Shown here: positions 8,582 to 17,730 of the stretch, piece after piece
Numbering within the stretch: position 1 is the first letter of the stretch
Layout: each line of letters begins with the position of its first letter
Assembly (NCBI GenBank): GCA_003116975.1
Contig: BGKB01000029.1
Location: 186,001-250,000, forward strand
Direction of reading: 5' to 3'
Length of the DNA stretch: 64,000 bases
Source of the DNA: Aurantiochytrium sp. KH105
Taxonomy: Eukaryota > Sar > Bigyra > Thraustochytrida > Thraustochytriidae
Notes under the pieces: model-generated
Told to the model about the DNA's origin: nothing
Databases searched by the model: none
The model's input: only the letters and a program-made list of their open reading frames with translations
Program-made: the position numbers and the translations under genes

Positions 8582-11500
8582 ATGGGCGGGCGCGATCCTG
8601 TGACCGCGGGTCGCTCGAGCGATCAAGAAGAGGCCGATGCGGCACCTGCAGAAGAACGAGAGATGAAGCGCATCATGGCCAAGGCTTTACGAGGTCAGGA
8701 AGACGGACGTGGAAGCGAAAGTGCGGAACAGTCGCCTCGAACCCGAGAAAAAGTGCGACCGCATCATCGACGCTTTCGTTCAGACTCGTTGCAAGCACAG
8801 GTGCGCGTGCTCGAAGCCAAACACAAGTCAATCTGGCACGAAGAAACTTTGACGCGGCAACGTGAACTTGAGGAAAAAATCACGGGCGAGCCTCCTGGCG
8901 TCGACCTCGACTTGGCCGGTCGCAGCGATACGGAAAGACTCCGACGGCCTTCGACTCTTATTACAACAGACACCAACGGCAAGAGCAAACCTGTCGTCGA
9001 CCCGGCCTATGCCCTTTCCTGCGTAGAAGCGGTGGAAGAGATGGCCAAAGCTAGGCACATGACCCCGATTGTTGGCGACGTTTTACGTAATGCCTGCAAA
9101 GCGATTCGGGAAGGCCTAAATGGAGGCGAGACGACTGGCGTGAAGCAATCGCGCAACTTTTATTGCATTGAAACTGGGGTGTTGAAGCGTGAAATTGAAG
9201 CTCTACGCGAACAGTGTAAACGGAAGCAAGCTCGCGTCGGCACAATGAAACACGAGTATGTTGACCTTGTGCAGCAATTTGCAGCTGTCGAGGATGACCT
9301 CGAGAAGATTCTTGAAGAATACCACGCGATTGAGGCATCGCGCGAGAAAGGAAAAGGTGTGGTAGAAATTATTCAGGCCCAAGTGGACGAAGAAGTTCGA
9401 AAGCAAGAGCAGTTTGCGGTGGCGATTGAGGAACAGACAAAGGCTGTCTATCGCATCTCACAGCTCTTGTACGAAACCACCAATCGCCGCAGAGACCTGC
9501 GCGTTGACCTGCGGCGGGCCACAAAAAAGTTTGAGACCTATCGAGAAGAAATGGAGCTGAATAAGGGCACCGTTGCAAAGGAGGAGTTCGAGGCCGTATG
9601 CCAAGAGATCCTTGAAGTGAAAGATCAAATCGCTGTCCGAGAAGCGTCAATGCAAATGCGGCAAGCAGCGTACATGGAAGTGGGACACGGAATTCAGGAC
9701 CATAATGAGGAATTGCGTCGTGAGCGTACCGAGCACCAAAGCAAAGTGGAAAAGGAAAAGGAGCTGGAGCGATCGCTGACACCGCGCCCTCGTCTCGAGG
9801 AAGCTCTTCCGCTATGCAAAAATATTGTCATGGATGAGGGCAAGCTCTTAACGACCCGTGGCTCCTCGCCTGCGCTCGCTCCGCGCCTCAAGCGATCGCA
9901 GTCACGTCGCGCAGCCATGCTGAAAAGGAGTCAGTCGGTTTCAGAAGCGGAGGCCAAGCGTGCGCAGTTTTCCCGGAGTGGATCTTCTATTGGAACGACA
10001 AAGGCGTCGTCTCCTGCCCCTCCCGCGGTAATGCGTCGAGGTTCTTCGGTCGCAAGAGCGATCGTAAGACAGTCTTCCATGGAGAGCTTTAAGATGAGCG
10101 GAAAGAAGCTCGGATCAAGCTCGACTCCTCGTTCAAGAGGCACATCGCGCGGTTCTCGACAGTCCCGGGGCTCGTCCTCCTCAAGCATTAATCAGGCTGC
10201 CAGCTTGGACTTCTCATCGATTGTGTCGGCCGCCACGAACGCGATGCGATCCAAGGTACCAGCATCGCCCAGCCAGGGCCCGGCCGTTGTTCCAGGCAAT
10301 GATCGGAACCAACTACTTCGGCCGACGAAAGAAGCGGTGCTGGAGATTGCCAAGGAGATTGAACGGCTTGGTCTCGATGGCCCGAAGCTCCTCCAGGCTC
10401 ACGAGGAACTCCGCACGCTGCAAAAGGAGCTGCGAGATGCGCGATCTCAGCTAAAAGTTGCAGAGTCGTATGTATCGATGGAACTTACTCTGGCGAACCG
10501 CAAATTTCTTACAATGTCGGGCCGCGTACGCGCTTCCATTTCAACAAGCGCCGATAATGTGGCAGAACTTGAATGGTACGAGCGCGAAATGTACTTTGAG
10601 CATAACAAGCGTGGTGAGCTGCTTTTGCACGCCTTGGGACGTGGCTCAAAAGTTCCGCACTTTCTCAAACACGAAGGAACCGTACCGATACGCATGATGC
10701 CTCGCGGCGAGCTTCGCGATCTCATTCACGAGGTGTGGAACTTCAAGTTGGTCAAGGAGAAGTCAAGTGCGGTCGGATCGAGCTACGTTTCTCTTGCGGA
10801 TGCCTTCAATCACGTTTTGAAGAACAGGTATGGCCTACAGTCTGTAGTGACGCGGTGGGCATACAATGTATTGTATTCTTTAGAGCAGATGAAATGGGAC
10901 CCTGACCTGGAGCTCTTCCGTCTTGCGCTCATCCGATCGATTCCGGAGGGCGCCTACATCGACCAGCAGGTGATGCTCACGTCATTGCGATCGTTTCTGC
11001 AAAAGCTCAGCTCGCTCGACATGGGTGGCTCTCTCGGAGAAGTCTCGAAAGCGACACTTTTTGCATCGCTTGGAAGCATGTTTCCGCAAAAGAAGGATGC
11101 CTTCATGGACGAGCTCGAAGAATGCGTTAATGCCGAACAGCCCATGCCTCTGGTCTTTATCGACTTGTTGCTTGAGGCACAAGGTGAAAATGGCCAAGCA
11201 AGCAATACAGACACGTTTGTAGCTGTGATCAAGCGTCAGCACCTTGAAGAAATTCGAGACTTTTACGTTGCCCTGGTTGAGGGTCTGCAGGTGGCTTCGC
11301 TCAAGTACGACCAGATGGGCAACTGCAAGGTGAATGACTTGACGCAACTGTTGCAGAAAATCGACGAAACGATTCATGATCCGCAGTTGGAACACTTTTT
11401 GTGGAATGCTTTTCCTGACCGGATTCACTCTCATGAGGACGCGCAACATGTGCGCCGTACCGGCAAATTTAAAGAGTCTGCAAAACGCGAGGACGGAAAG

Positions 11501-11644
11501 GCAAATGTCAAAGGGGAGGCCAGTGAGAGCTCTGCGGACCCCGAAATGTTTGCAATCGATCAGTTTCTCGACACCATTCGTCGCGGCGTGGTGAAGCCTT
11601 CGAGCAATTTCGCAATTGACCCTGAACCTGTGATTCATACGTAA
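8582..11644 (+). CDS. Coiled-coil protein with C-terminal helical domain; possible TSNAXIP1-like flagellar protein
   Basis: The protein has 1020 residues and starts at the ATG at 8582. Residues 1-110 are charged. Residues ~140-180 form a small domain (PAYALSCVEAVEEMAKARHM). Residues ~190-400 are strong coiled coil. Residues ~420-560 are Ser/Arg-rich and disordered (LKRSQS twice, many SRGS). Residues ~680-980 are an ordered helical region with MPRGELRDLIHEVWNFKL, a RYG...WAYN phrase and repeated aromatic-rich helices. The order coiled coil then helical C-terminal block recalls TSNAXIP1-type ciliary proteins, but only weakly and from memory. It is divergent from the other coiled-coil gene and convergent with BCKDH E2. 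Confidence 0.75.
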   Translation: MGGRDPVTAGRSSDQEEADAAPAEEREMKRIMAKALRGQEDGRGSESAEQSPRTREKVRPHHRRFRSDSLQAQVRVLEAKHKSIWHEETLTRQRELEEKITGEPPGVDLDLAGRSDTERLRRPSTLITTDTNGKSKPVVDPAYALSCVEAVEEMAKARHMTPIVGDVLRNACKAIREGLNGGETTGVKQSRNFYCIETGVLKREIEALREQCKRKQARVGTMKHEYVDLVQQFAAVEDDLEKILEEYHAIEASREKGKGVVEIIQAQVDEEVRKQEQFAVAIEEQTKAVYRISQLLYETTNRRRDLRVDLRRATKKFETYREEMELNKGTVAKEEFEAVCQEILEVKDQIAVREASMQMRQAAYMEVGHGIQDHNEELRRERTEHQSKVEKEKELERSLTPRPRLEEALPLCKNIVMDEGKLLTTRGSSPALAPRLKRSQSRRAAMLKRSQSVSEAEAKRAQFSRSGSSIGTTKASSPAPPAVMRRGSSVARAIVRQSSMESFKMSGKKLGSSSTPRSRGTSRGSRQSRGSSSSSINQAASLDFSSIVSAATNAMRSKVPASPSQGPAVVPGNDRNQLLRPTKEAVLEIAKEIERLGLDGPKLLQAHEELRTLQKELRDARSQLKVAESYVSMELTLANRKFLTMSGRVRASISTSADNVAELEWYEREMYFEHNKRGELLLHALGRGSKVPHFLKHEGTVPIRMMPRGELRDLIHEVWNFKLVKEKSSAVGSSYVSLADAFNHVLKNRYGLQSVVTRWAYNVLYSLEQMKWDPDLELFRLALIRSIPEGAYIDQQVMLTSLRSFLQKLSSLDMGGSLGEVSKATLFASLGSMFPQKKDAFMDELEECVNAEQPMPLVFIDLLLEAQGENGQASNTDTFVAVIKRQHLEEIRDFYVALVEGLQVASLKYDQMGNCKVNDLTQLLQKIDETIHDPQLEHFLWNAFPDRIHSHEDAQHVRRTGKFKESAKREDGKANVKGEASESSADPEMFAIDQFLDTIRRGVVKPSSNFAIDPEPVIHT

Positions 11645-11839
11645 TAAGTTAAATTTGTATCATGCGCGTAAGTAGCTTTCTTTTTAGCGCCACAGATATC
11701 AGGGGAATGGTCTCGCTACAGGCCATTGATCGCCCGACGCATGCCAACTTTGGACGCATTCGTGTGTTTGTTTCATTTTGTTTTGTTTGATTTGTTCTTG
11801 TTTTTGACGAGCTTTCTCAAATTGTTGCACGCACGAAAA

Positions 11840-11845
11840 AATAAA
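11840..11845 (+). terminator. AATAAA polyadenylation-type hexamer
   Basis: An exact AATAAA lies ~195 bp after the stop of the 1020-residue coiled-coil gene, within a T-rich then A-rich convergent spacer (11645-11911). Function is inferred from position. Confidence 0.45.
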
Positions 11846-11911
11846 AATTGCATTGCATTGCCTACATGGAATGAGGAGTCTTACAAGAACTAGAAAATGG
11901 TCCCAAGCCAG

Positions 11912-13675
11912 CTAGTGCAGATCGGATACCATTGAGCTGGGCGACTCAATGTACTGCTTGAGCTGGTTGGAAAAACGGGCCATCGTGGCGCCGTCGACGA
12001 CGCGGTGGTCTGCGGCCCAGCTAATGTTCATCATTTTGGCTGGGTAAACACCTGCGTCGGGGTCGCGCTCATCGCGGAAGCGCGGGAGCGTCTGAATCTT
12101 GCCAATCGCACCGATGACCAGGGTCGGCGAGGGAATGACCGGCGAGGCGTAAGTGCCGCCAATTGCTCCAATATTGGAGAGGGTAAAGGTGGCGCCGGAA
12201 AGTTCTTTCTCGCCGAGCTTGTTATTCTTGCCAAGCTCCTGAAGACGCACAAGGTCTTGGGCAACCTCGAGAATGCTCTTGCTCTGCACATCCTTGATGA
12301 CAGGCACAAGCAATCCTCGTGGAGTGTCCATGGCAACGCTAATGTTGTGCGAAGCTTTCTGAGTCACTTCGGTGGCATCGGCATTGATGTGCCCGTTGAG
12401 GCCCGGGAATCGGAAGAGGGCAAGCGAGGTGGCCTTGATGAGGATTGGCATGTAACTGAGACGAATGTCACGCGTCTCCGCGACGGCCTTGAGCTCATTA
12501 CGGAAGTCAGCCATTTGCGTCATGTCGTACTCCTCCATCAAGTTGAAATGGGGGATACTAAGAGACGCTTCCATGGACTTTACCATGATGCGCTGGATGC
12601 CGCGAACGGGGACAACGACGTCGTCAGTGAGGCGCTGGACCCCCGCGGCGGCCTTGCTATCGTCACTAGTGCTTTCTTTGTCCGAGGTCGAAGGCGCGGG
12701 GACCTCTTCTGGCTCTCCACGAGCGGCCCGCGCTTCCTTGGCTGCCTGATCACGAGCAGCCTGGGCCTGTCTGCGGCGCTCCTCGATGGGGACAGACGCA
12801 ATGTACGCCAAGACGTCACCTTTGAGGATGCGGCCCTGCGGCCCAGTTCCTTCGATGACACTAAGGTCGAGGTCGTGATCGCGCGCAAGGCGGCGCACGG
12901 CGGGCGTGGTGGTGATCTTGTCTCCGGGGCGCGAGGGCGCGACCCTGGGTGTGGATGGATCCGGAGCAGGCGAGGAGCTCGGGCGGATGACAGGGTCCAC
13001 GGAGAAGGTGCCCTCGCGCTCGAGACCCCGAGGCGGCGTGGCGACCTCGACGGCAGGTTGCGGGGTCTTGCTGTTGCTGGGTTCGGGAGAGGAAGCGTTG
13101 GCCCCCTCGCCTTGGGCAAGGGTATCTTTGGCCTCGGCTTCCTCGGGCAGCTCGTTTTCCTTGACTTCTTGCGCGGAAGCGGACTCTTTCCCCTCGACTT
13201 CCATCCAGACGAGGGGCTCGCCGACCTGGGCCATGTCGCCGACCTCCCATTCGAGCGAAAGGATCTTGCCGTCGTACCGGGAGGACACCACCACGGTGGC
13301 CTTATCGGAGGAGACCTCGCAAATGCCTTGGAACTGCTCCACGGTATCGCCAGGCTTGACCTGCCACTCGATGACCTCGCATTCCTTGATGCCCTCACCA
13401 ATGTCGGCCAGGAGGAACGGGATTTTTCCCTCTGCTGCGCGGGTCGCGCGGAAGCCGCGCACGCCTCCGAGGCGGGTCGCTGCGCCTTCGCGCGTGAGGC
13501 CCAGGCCCAGGCCGAGGTTAAGGTCCACGCCGGTCGGGTTCTCGGCGGACAGAACTGCCGCCAGCGCCCGCGCAGGCTGCCTCAGCGCGGCCTTCCTCTG
13601 CGCGGTCGCGGTCGCGGACACTGCCGCCCACGACGCCGCGCTCGCCGCGCCCCGGCGCGCCACGCGGGCCCACAT
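11912..13675 (-). CDS. DBT: Branched-chain 2-oxoacid dehydrogenase E2 (dihydrolipoyl transacylase), mitochondrial
   Basis: The 587-residue protein contains all E2 parts in order. An Ala/Arg-rich mitochondrial presequence (residues 1-80) is followed by a lipoyl domain (84-160) with the lipoylated Lys in SSDKATVV (K125). A Glu/Ser/Pro-rich linker leads to an E3-binding domain (255-291; TTPAVRRLARDHDLDL). A catalytic acyltransferase domain (~350-587) carries SWAADHRVVDGA, with active-site His557 and Asp561. GIKECEVIEW and the FPGLNGHIN region point to the branched-chain enzyme rather than PDH or OGDH E2. The family acyl-transfers in Val/Leu/Ile breakdown in the mitochondrial matrix. The ATG at 13675 (MWARVARR) is chosen because it starts the presequence; the frame is open for 252 codons upstream, but that part is low-complexity GC-rich DNA without an ATG at its 5' limit that fits. 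Confidence 0.93.
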   Translation of the reverse strand: MWARVARRGAASAASWAAVSATATAQRKAALRQPARALAAVLSAENPTGVDLNLGLGLGLTREGAATRLGGVRGFRATRAAEGKIPFLLADIGEGIKECEVIEWQVKPGDTVEQFQGICEVSSDKATVVVSSRYDGKILSLEWEVGDMAQVGEPLVWMEVEGKESASAQEVKENELPEEAEAKDTLAQGEGANASSPEPSNSKTPQPAVEVATPPRGLEREGTFSVDPVIRPSSSPAPDPSTPRVAPSRPGDKITTTPAVRRLARDHDLDLSVIEGTGPQGRILKGDVLAYIASVPIEERRRQAQAARDQAAKEARAARGEPEEVPAPSTSDKESTSDDSKAAAGVQRLTDDVVVPVRGIQRIMVKSMEASLSIPHFNLMEEYDMTQMADFRNELKAVAETRDIRLSYMPILIKATSLALFRFPGLNGHINADATEVTQKASHNISVAMDTPRGLLVPVIKDVQSKSILEVAQDLVRLQELGKNNKLGEKELSGATFTLSNIGAIGGTYASPVIPSPTLVIGAIGKIQTLPRFRDERDPDAGVYPAKMMNISWAADHRVVDGATMARFSNQLKQYIESPSSMVSDLH

Positions 13676-15453
13676 GCTTTGTGTGTCTCCTGCTCCGCGC
13701 TCGCTCGCGCTCTGCTCGCGCGTTTCCCGCGCTGTCTCCGCCGCTCCTGCCGCTGCGCTGCCGCGCCGCGCGCGCCTCCTCCCCGCGCCCCGCGTCCTCG
13801 CGCGCCCTCGCGCGCTGTGCCCGCCCTGCTCGCCCTCCTCGCCGCGCGTCGCGCCGCGTCGCGCCGCGTCGCGTTCGGGTTCTGCCGCGTCCCAGCCGGA
13901 CCCGCCCGCTTGCCCGCTTGCCCGCTTGCCCGCCGCCCCTCCCTCGCGCCGCGCCCGCCTCCCGCGCGCCCTGCGCCGCCGCGGCCGCTGTCGAGGCGAG
14001 GCGAGGCTGCGAAGGCGGTCTGCTGCGGCCGCGGGGGGGCGCGGGACGATCGGCGGGTGGCGGGAGACAGGAATTGACGCCGCCGCGGCATCTTCTCGCG
14101 CGGCGGCGGAGACACAAAAGAAGGAGGCCAGGCGCGCCGCGGCGTGCACGGGAGGGAGACGGAGGCGAATGTCCGACGGCAAGATTGAGGCGGCAAGATT
14201 AGAGAGAGCAGATTGAGATTGGATTGCGGATGCCTGCTTGGGAGCGCGGCCGCGACGAGGCGGAGGAGGACCGCGAGGGCGACGCGGAGGAGGAGGAGCC
14301 GGAGGAGAGGCGCGAGGCGGAGGGTGGGAATGCGCGGGAAGATATGGGCAGCGGGAGGAGGGAGGGGACTGCGAGGCGCCGGCCACTGCGGGTTGATCGA
14401 TGACTTCGTGATAGGACAAGGGCCAGGCCACAAAAGGGACGGAGGGAGTTCACGGCTCTCTGGGAGGGACGACGCAAGGCGATGTTGGGGGAGAGGATGA
14501 AGCGCTCGCCGACGTGTATGTAGCGAGCTGCTGCTGGCTGTGGCTGCTGGGAAGCGGGGAGGGAAAGGATAGGAAACGTGGGCCTTGGAGAGGGGAAGAG
14601 GTGCGTGCGGAGGGGCGGTTCGGGACACATTGTGACGTGGACCGGGAAGATGTTGGCTTGCAGAAACAAAAGGCAATGGGTAGAAAATGAATCCGGCAGC
14701 CTCGTGAGCAAACAGCAGAGGATCAAATGGAAAGAAAAAGGTCCGTGGCTACGGAGCGTCCCAGCATTCTGAATGTATCGAAGTCACGACTCAAAACAAA
14801 AAAGAAAAAGCGGAAGGATAGTTTTTGCAATGCATGCATGGTAAAGCATGGGGGGAGGAAGTCTACAGAGCGAATTGCTGCTAAACTTGCAGACGCTAAG
14901 TCGTGCGTTTCCATTCGAAAAGTTCGTTGGGTCAGTTTCTGGTTTTCAAATCCGAAAAAATGCAAAGCAGGAAACGACGCTCAGAACGTCCGCGCCGGCC
15001 AAGAAAGCCATCAGGTTATCATTCAAGCTTTTGATGCAAGTGCGAGCAAAGTAGACCCTATCGATCGCAGGCCGCTTTCATCCATGAAAACTGTCATCAC
15101 CATAATGACCAGAAGTCATGCGCAAAACTGGTCCTTACCATCTCATGCAGAACTTGAATGCTCAAGAATCGGTGAGCATACGAAAACAATGTCTTGAGCG
15201 TCTACGACTCTCGCGATGTCATGGATGTCAGCCATTATCCCGTGCAAAATGGAATGCTTGCTCGTCCTGCCCCTCCATCATCACACGTCGTCGGCGAAGT
15301 GCCATGAATAACTGCAACTTGCAAAAACAACAAACCGTCAAAAGATAGATAGATAGAGAGCTCCGCGAGCCCAGCAGCCAGCGAAGCCAGCGCGAGAGCG
15401 GAGCAGCGCGCACGGGCGAAGCGAGGCCGCGGCGACGACGCGAGGAGACCAAG
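13676..15453. promoter_or_regulatory. Divergent region between BCKDH E2 and dynein IC (1.8 kb)
   Basis: The first ~750 bp next to DBT are extremely GC-rich and strand-biased (C-rich on plus to ~14000, G-rich on plus 14220-14500). They keep several overlapping frames open on both strands, a composition effect. The middle (14750-15250) is AT-richer and featureless. A TAGA tetranucleotide run lies at about 15346-15357. The last 100 bp before the dynein gene are GCGAG-rich. No gene is supported. Confidence 0.45.
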
Positions 15454-17421
15454 ATGGACGAGACGCGGCGGCGCAATGAGGAGCGCAAGCGCGCCCTCGA
15501 GGCCAAGCGGAAGCGGCTCGAGGAGATGCGCCGCAGCAAGCGCGCCACAGCAGAAGCCGCGTCGACGACGCGCGAGCCTTCGGCGGGTGGAGAAGCAGCA
15601 CCAGCAGCAGCTGCTGCAGCACAAGGAGGAGTAACCAATGCAGGCGAAAAACCACCTCGGCAGCCCCAACAAGAGCAGCAGCAAACCTCGGACGAAGGTG
15701 GCAACCTTGACAACCTCATCGAGTCGCTCCTCTCTGCACCTAGCACCGAACAGGATGCAGAGGACGCTGCCCAAACCCAAGATCACAGCGCAACTCCCTC
15801 GCAAGACCAAGCTGACGACGCACCAAGAGGCCGCGGCCCTATCGTGAGCTTAAAGCGGGTCACGCAACTTGGCACGGTCAACGTGGCCCTGCGCGAGGTT
15901 GACACCTACGACAAGGGAACACAAACAGATCCACTCGACGATATCGATGATAACCCGAACGAGGTTGATGGAGGCATCCGCGGCCCGGGCTCGCCAACAA
16001 GTAAGCGAAGGTCTTGGCGAGGAGGCTCTGTGCAGGCGGCCCCTTCGCCGTCGACGCCCTCCTCCCCGCGCCTTGCAGAATCTGCCGCCACCATGACCGA
16101 GACGACCGCACCCGAACCACCGAGCCTCGACGAAGAGGAACGTACTGTCCTCGAGGCCGAACCATCGTACACGAACTTTCTGAATCAGAGCGTGCGGGTG
16201 GTAGAGCGCGCCATGAAGCAAAACAGCCTTTTTGACATCACAATCGATTACGGCGGCCTCGAGTCGAACGGCCAATCCGAAGCAGAGCGGATAACCCTCA
16301 GCGAGTCCATTTCCGACGAGCGATGGAGCCGAGGCCGCACTGTCACGGATATTCAGTGGTCTCCGCATCACAAGGAGCTCTTTTTGGCAGCGTACACGAA
16401 ACGCATGGTCAGCTCTGAACTGGACTGGGCCAGGGGCGCCTCGGACCCCAGCGGCGTTGTGCTCATTTGGTCCACGCACATGTCAAGCGAGCGCCCCGAA
16501 TATGTCTTTACCTGTCCCTCCCCTGTGCACGCGGCATGCTTTCACCCATACTCGGCAAATCTCGTGATTGGCGGCACATATTCAGGCCAAATTGTGCTCT
16601 GGGACATGCGCGCTAAATCGGTTCCCGTGCAGCGAAGCCTGCTTTCTCCGGAAAGCCATACGCATCCAGTTTATTCCATGACCGTCACGGGGTCTGCCAA
16701 TGCACACAATCTCGTGAGCGTGAGCACGGACGGTCGCCTGTGCGTGTGGAACCTGGCAAACATTTCGGCCCCCACGGACAGCAGACAGCTCAAGTATAAC
16801 AAAAAGGACGTGACGGCGACCTCGTTGGCCTTTGCGGATGGCGAGACCAACGAGCTTTTTGTCGGCGCCGAGGACGGTCGACTCTTTCGCGCACAGGTGC
16901 ATGGGACCAAGGCAGGGGTTCAGTCACAGACCGAGGCGCACTTTGGCCCGGTGACCAAGATGCACTTTCACAAGGGCACGTCTGCGACCGCGGATCTCAT
17001 GCTTTCCGCTTCAATGGATTGGACGGTCAAGCTTTGGTCCCATCGCTCGGGTGACAAGCCTCTTGCCTGCTTTGAGGGATCGGAGGACTACGTATTTGAC
17101 GTCAAGTGGAGCCCCGTGCATCCCTCGGTGTTTGCCACAGTCAATGGCGCTGGCATGCTCGATGTTTGGAACATCAATGTCGACCTCGAAGTACCACAGG
17201 CCCGGTTCAAGGTCCCCTTGCCCGCGGGGGCGCAAGGGGCAACTGCCGCCTTGGCAAGTCTACAGTGGGCGCCGAGCGGTCGCAAGGTTCTTGCTGGAGA
17301 TGCTCGAGGCAACATTCACGTCTTTGACCTAGCTGCAGACCTTGCCAATCCGCGCAGGGACGAGTGGGCGCGCCTCGAGACCTCCGTTGCAGATCTCGTC
17401 GACGAAATGGCTTCGGTATGA
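15454..17421 (+). CDS. DYNC1I: Cytoplasmic dynein intermediate chain
   Basis: This 655-residue protein starts at the ATG at 15454. Residues 1-35 are a basic, charged helix (MDETRRRNEERKRALEAKRK), the p150Glued-binding end in this family. A disordered linker follows. At ~150-160 the DTYDKGTQTDP motif matches the TQT-type light-chain (LC8/TCTEX) site, SKETQT in animals. Residues ~285-650 are a WD40 propeller with clear blades (VLIWSTH, IVLWDMRAK, LCVWNLANI, VKLWSHRSG, LDVWNINVD). The chain holds the dynein heavy chain and light chains together and recruits dynactin. It converges with CWC27. Axonemal IC is less likely because of the N-terminal helix plus TQT site. Confidence 0.9.
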   Translation: MDETRRRNEERKRALEAKRKRLEEMRRSKRATAEAASTTREPSAGGEAAPAAAAAAQGGVTNAGEKPPRQPQQEQQQTSDEGGNLDNLIESLLSAPSTEQDAEDAAQTQDHSATPSQDQADDAPRGRGPIVSLKRVTQLGTVNVALREVDTYDKGTQTDPLDDIDDNPNEVDGGIRGPGSPTSKRRSWRGGSVQAAPSPSTPSSPRLAESAATMTETTAPEPPSLDEEERTVLEAEPSYTNFLNQSVRVVERAMKQNSLFDITIDYGGLESNGQSEAERITLSESISDERWSRGRTVTDIQWSPHHKELFLAAYTKRMVSSELDWARGASDPSGVVLIWSTHMSSERPEYVFTCPSPVHAACFHPYSANLVIGGTYSGQIVLWDMRAKSVPVQRSLLSPESHTHPVYSMTVTGSANAHNLVSVSTDGRLCVWNLANISAPTDSRQLKYNKKDVTATSLAFADGETNELFVGAEDGRLFRAQVHGTKAGVQSQTEAHFGPVTKMHFHKGTSATADLMLSASMDWTVKLWSHRSGDKPLACFEGSEDYVFDVKWSPVHPSVFATVNGAGMLDVWNINVDLEVPQARFKVPLPAGAQGATAALASLQWAPSGRKVLAGDARGNIHVFDLAADLANPRRDEWARLETSVADLVDEMASV

Positions 17422-17730
17422 CCGTCTCTACGTTGATGGAACTGTGAAAAAGAAAAAGGAAAAGATAAAAAGTATGCAACAACGGAGAAAAAGAAACAAA
17501 AAACATCTGTTCTTTCAATGATCATTCCATCTGTGAAAGGCGTATCGAAAGACTGTGTGACGATCGGTCAAGGATGCAGATTTGATAGCGCACGCCTGCG
17601 GCGTTGAACTCTCCACTCCGTATTATCTTGTTTCAGAAGCTCAGTTCGCTCGTTCACCCCGCAAACGCTTTGTCCCCAATGACTCGAGGAGTCAGTGCGG
17701 TGCCTTTGGCGTTAGATCTATGTCAAACGC
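17422..17730. terminator. Convergent 3' spacer, dynein IC / CWC27
   Basis: These 309 bp lie between two stop codons. An A-rich stretch follows the dynein stop (AAAGAAAAAGGAAAAG from ~17429). No clear AATAAA and no gene were seen. Confidence 0.4.

Noticed and set aside
12005-14077. 690-codon antisense frame over BCKDH E2
   Set aside because: Shadow of a GC-rich coding region; the E2 domains on the minus strand explain the sequence.
13676-14431. 252-codon N-terminal extension of BCKDH E2
   Set aside because: Low-complexity Pro/Arg/Ala from GC-rich DNA; the real presequence starts at the ATG at 13675.
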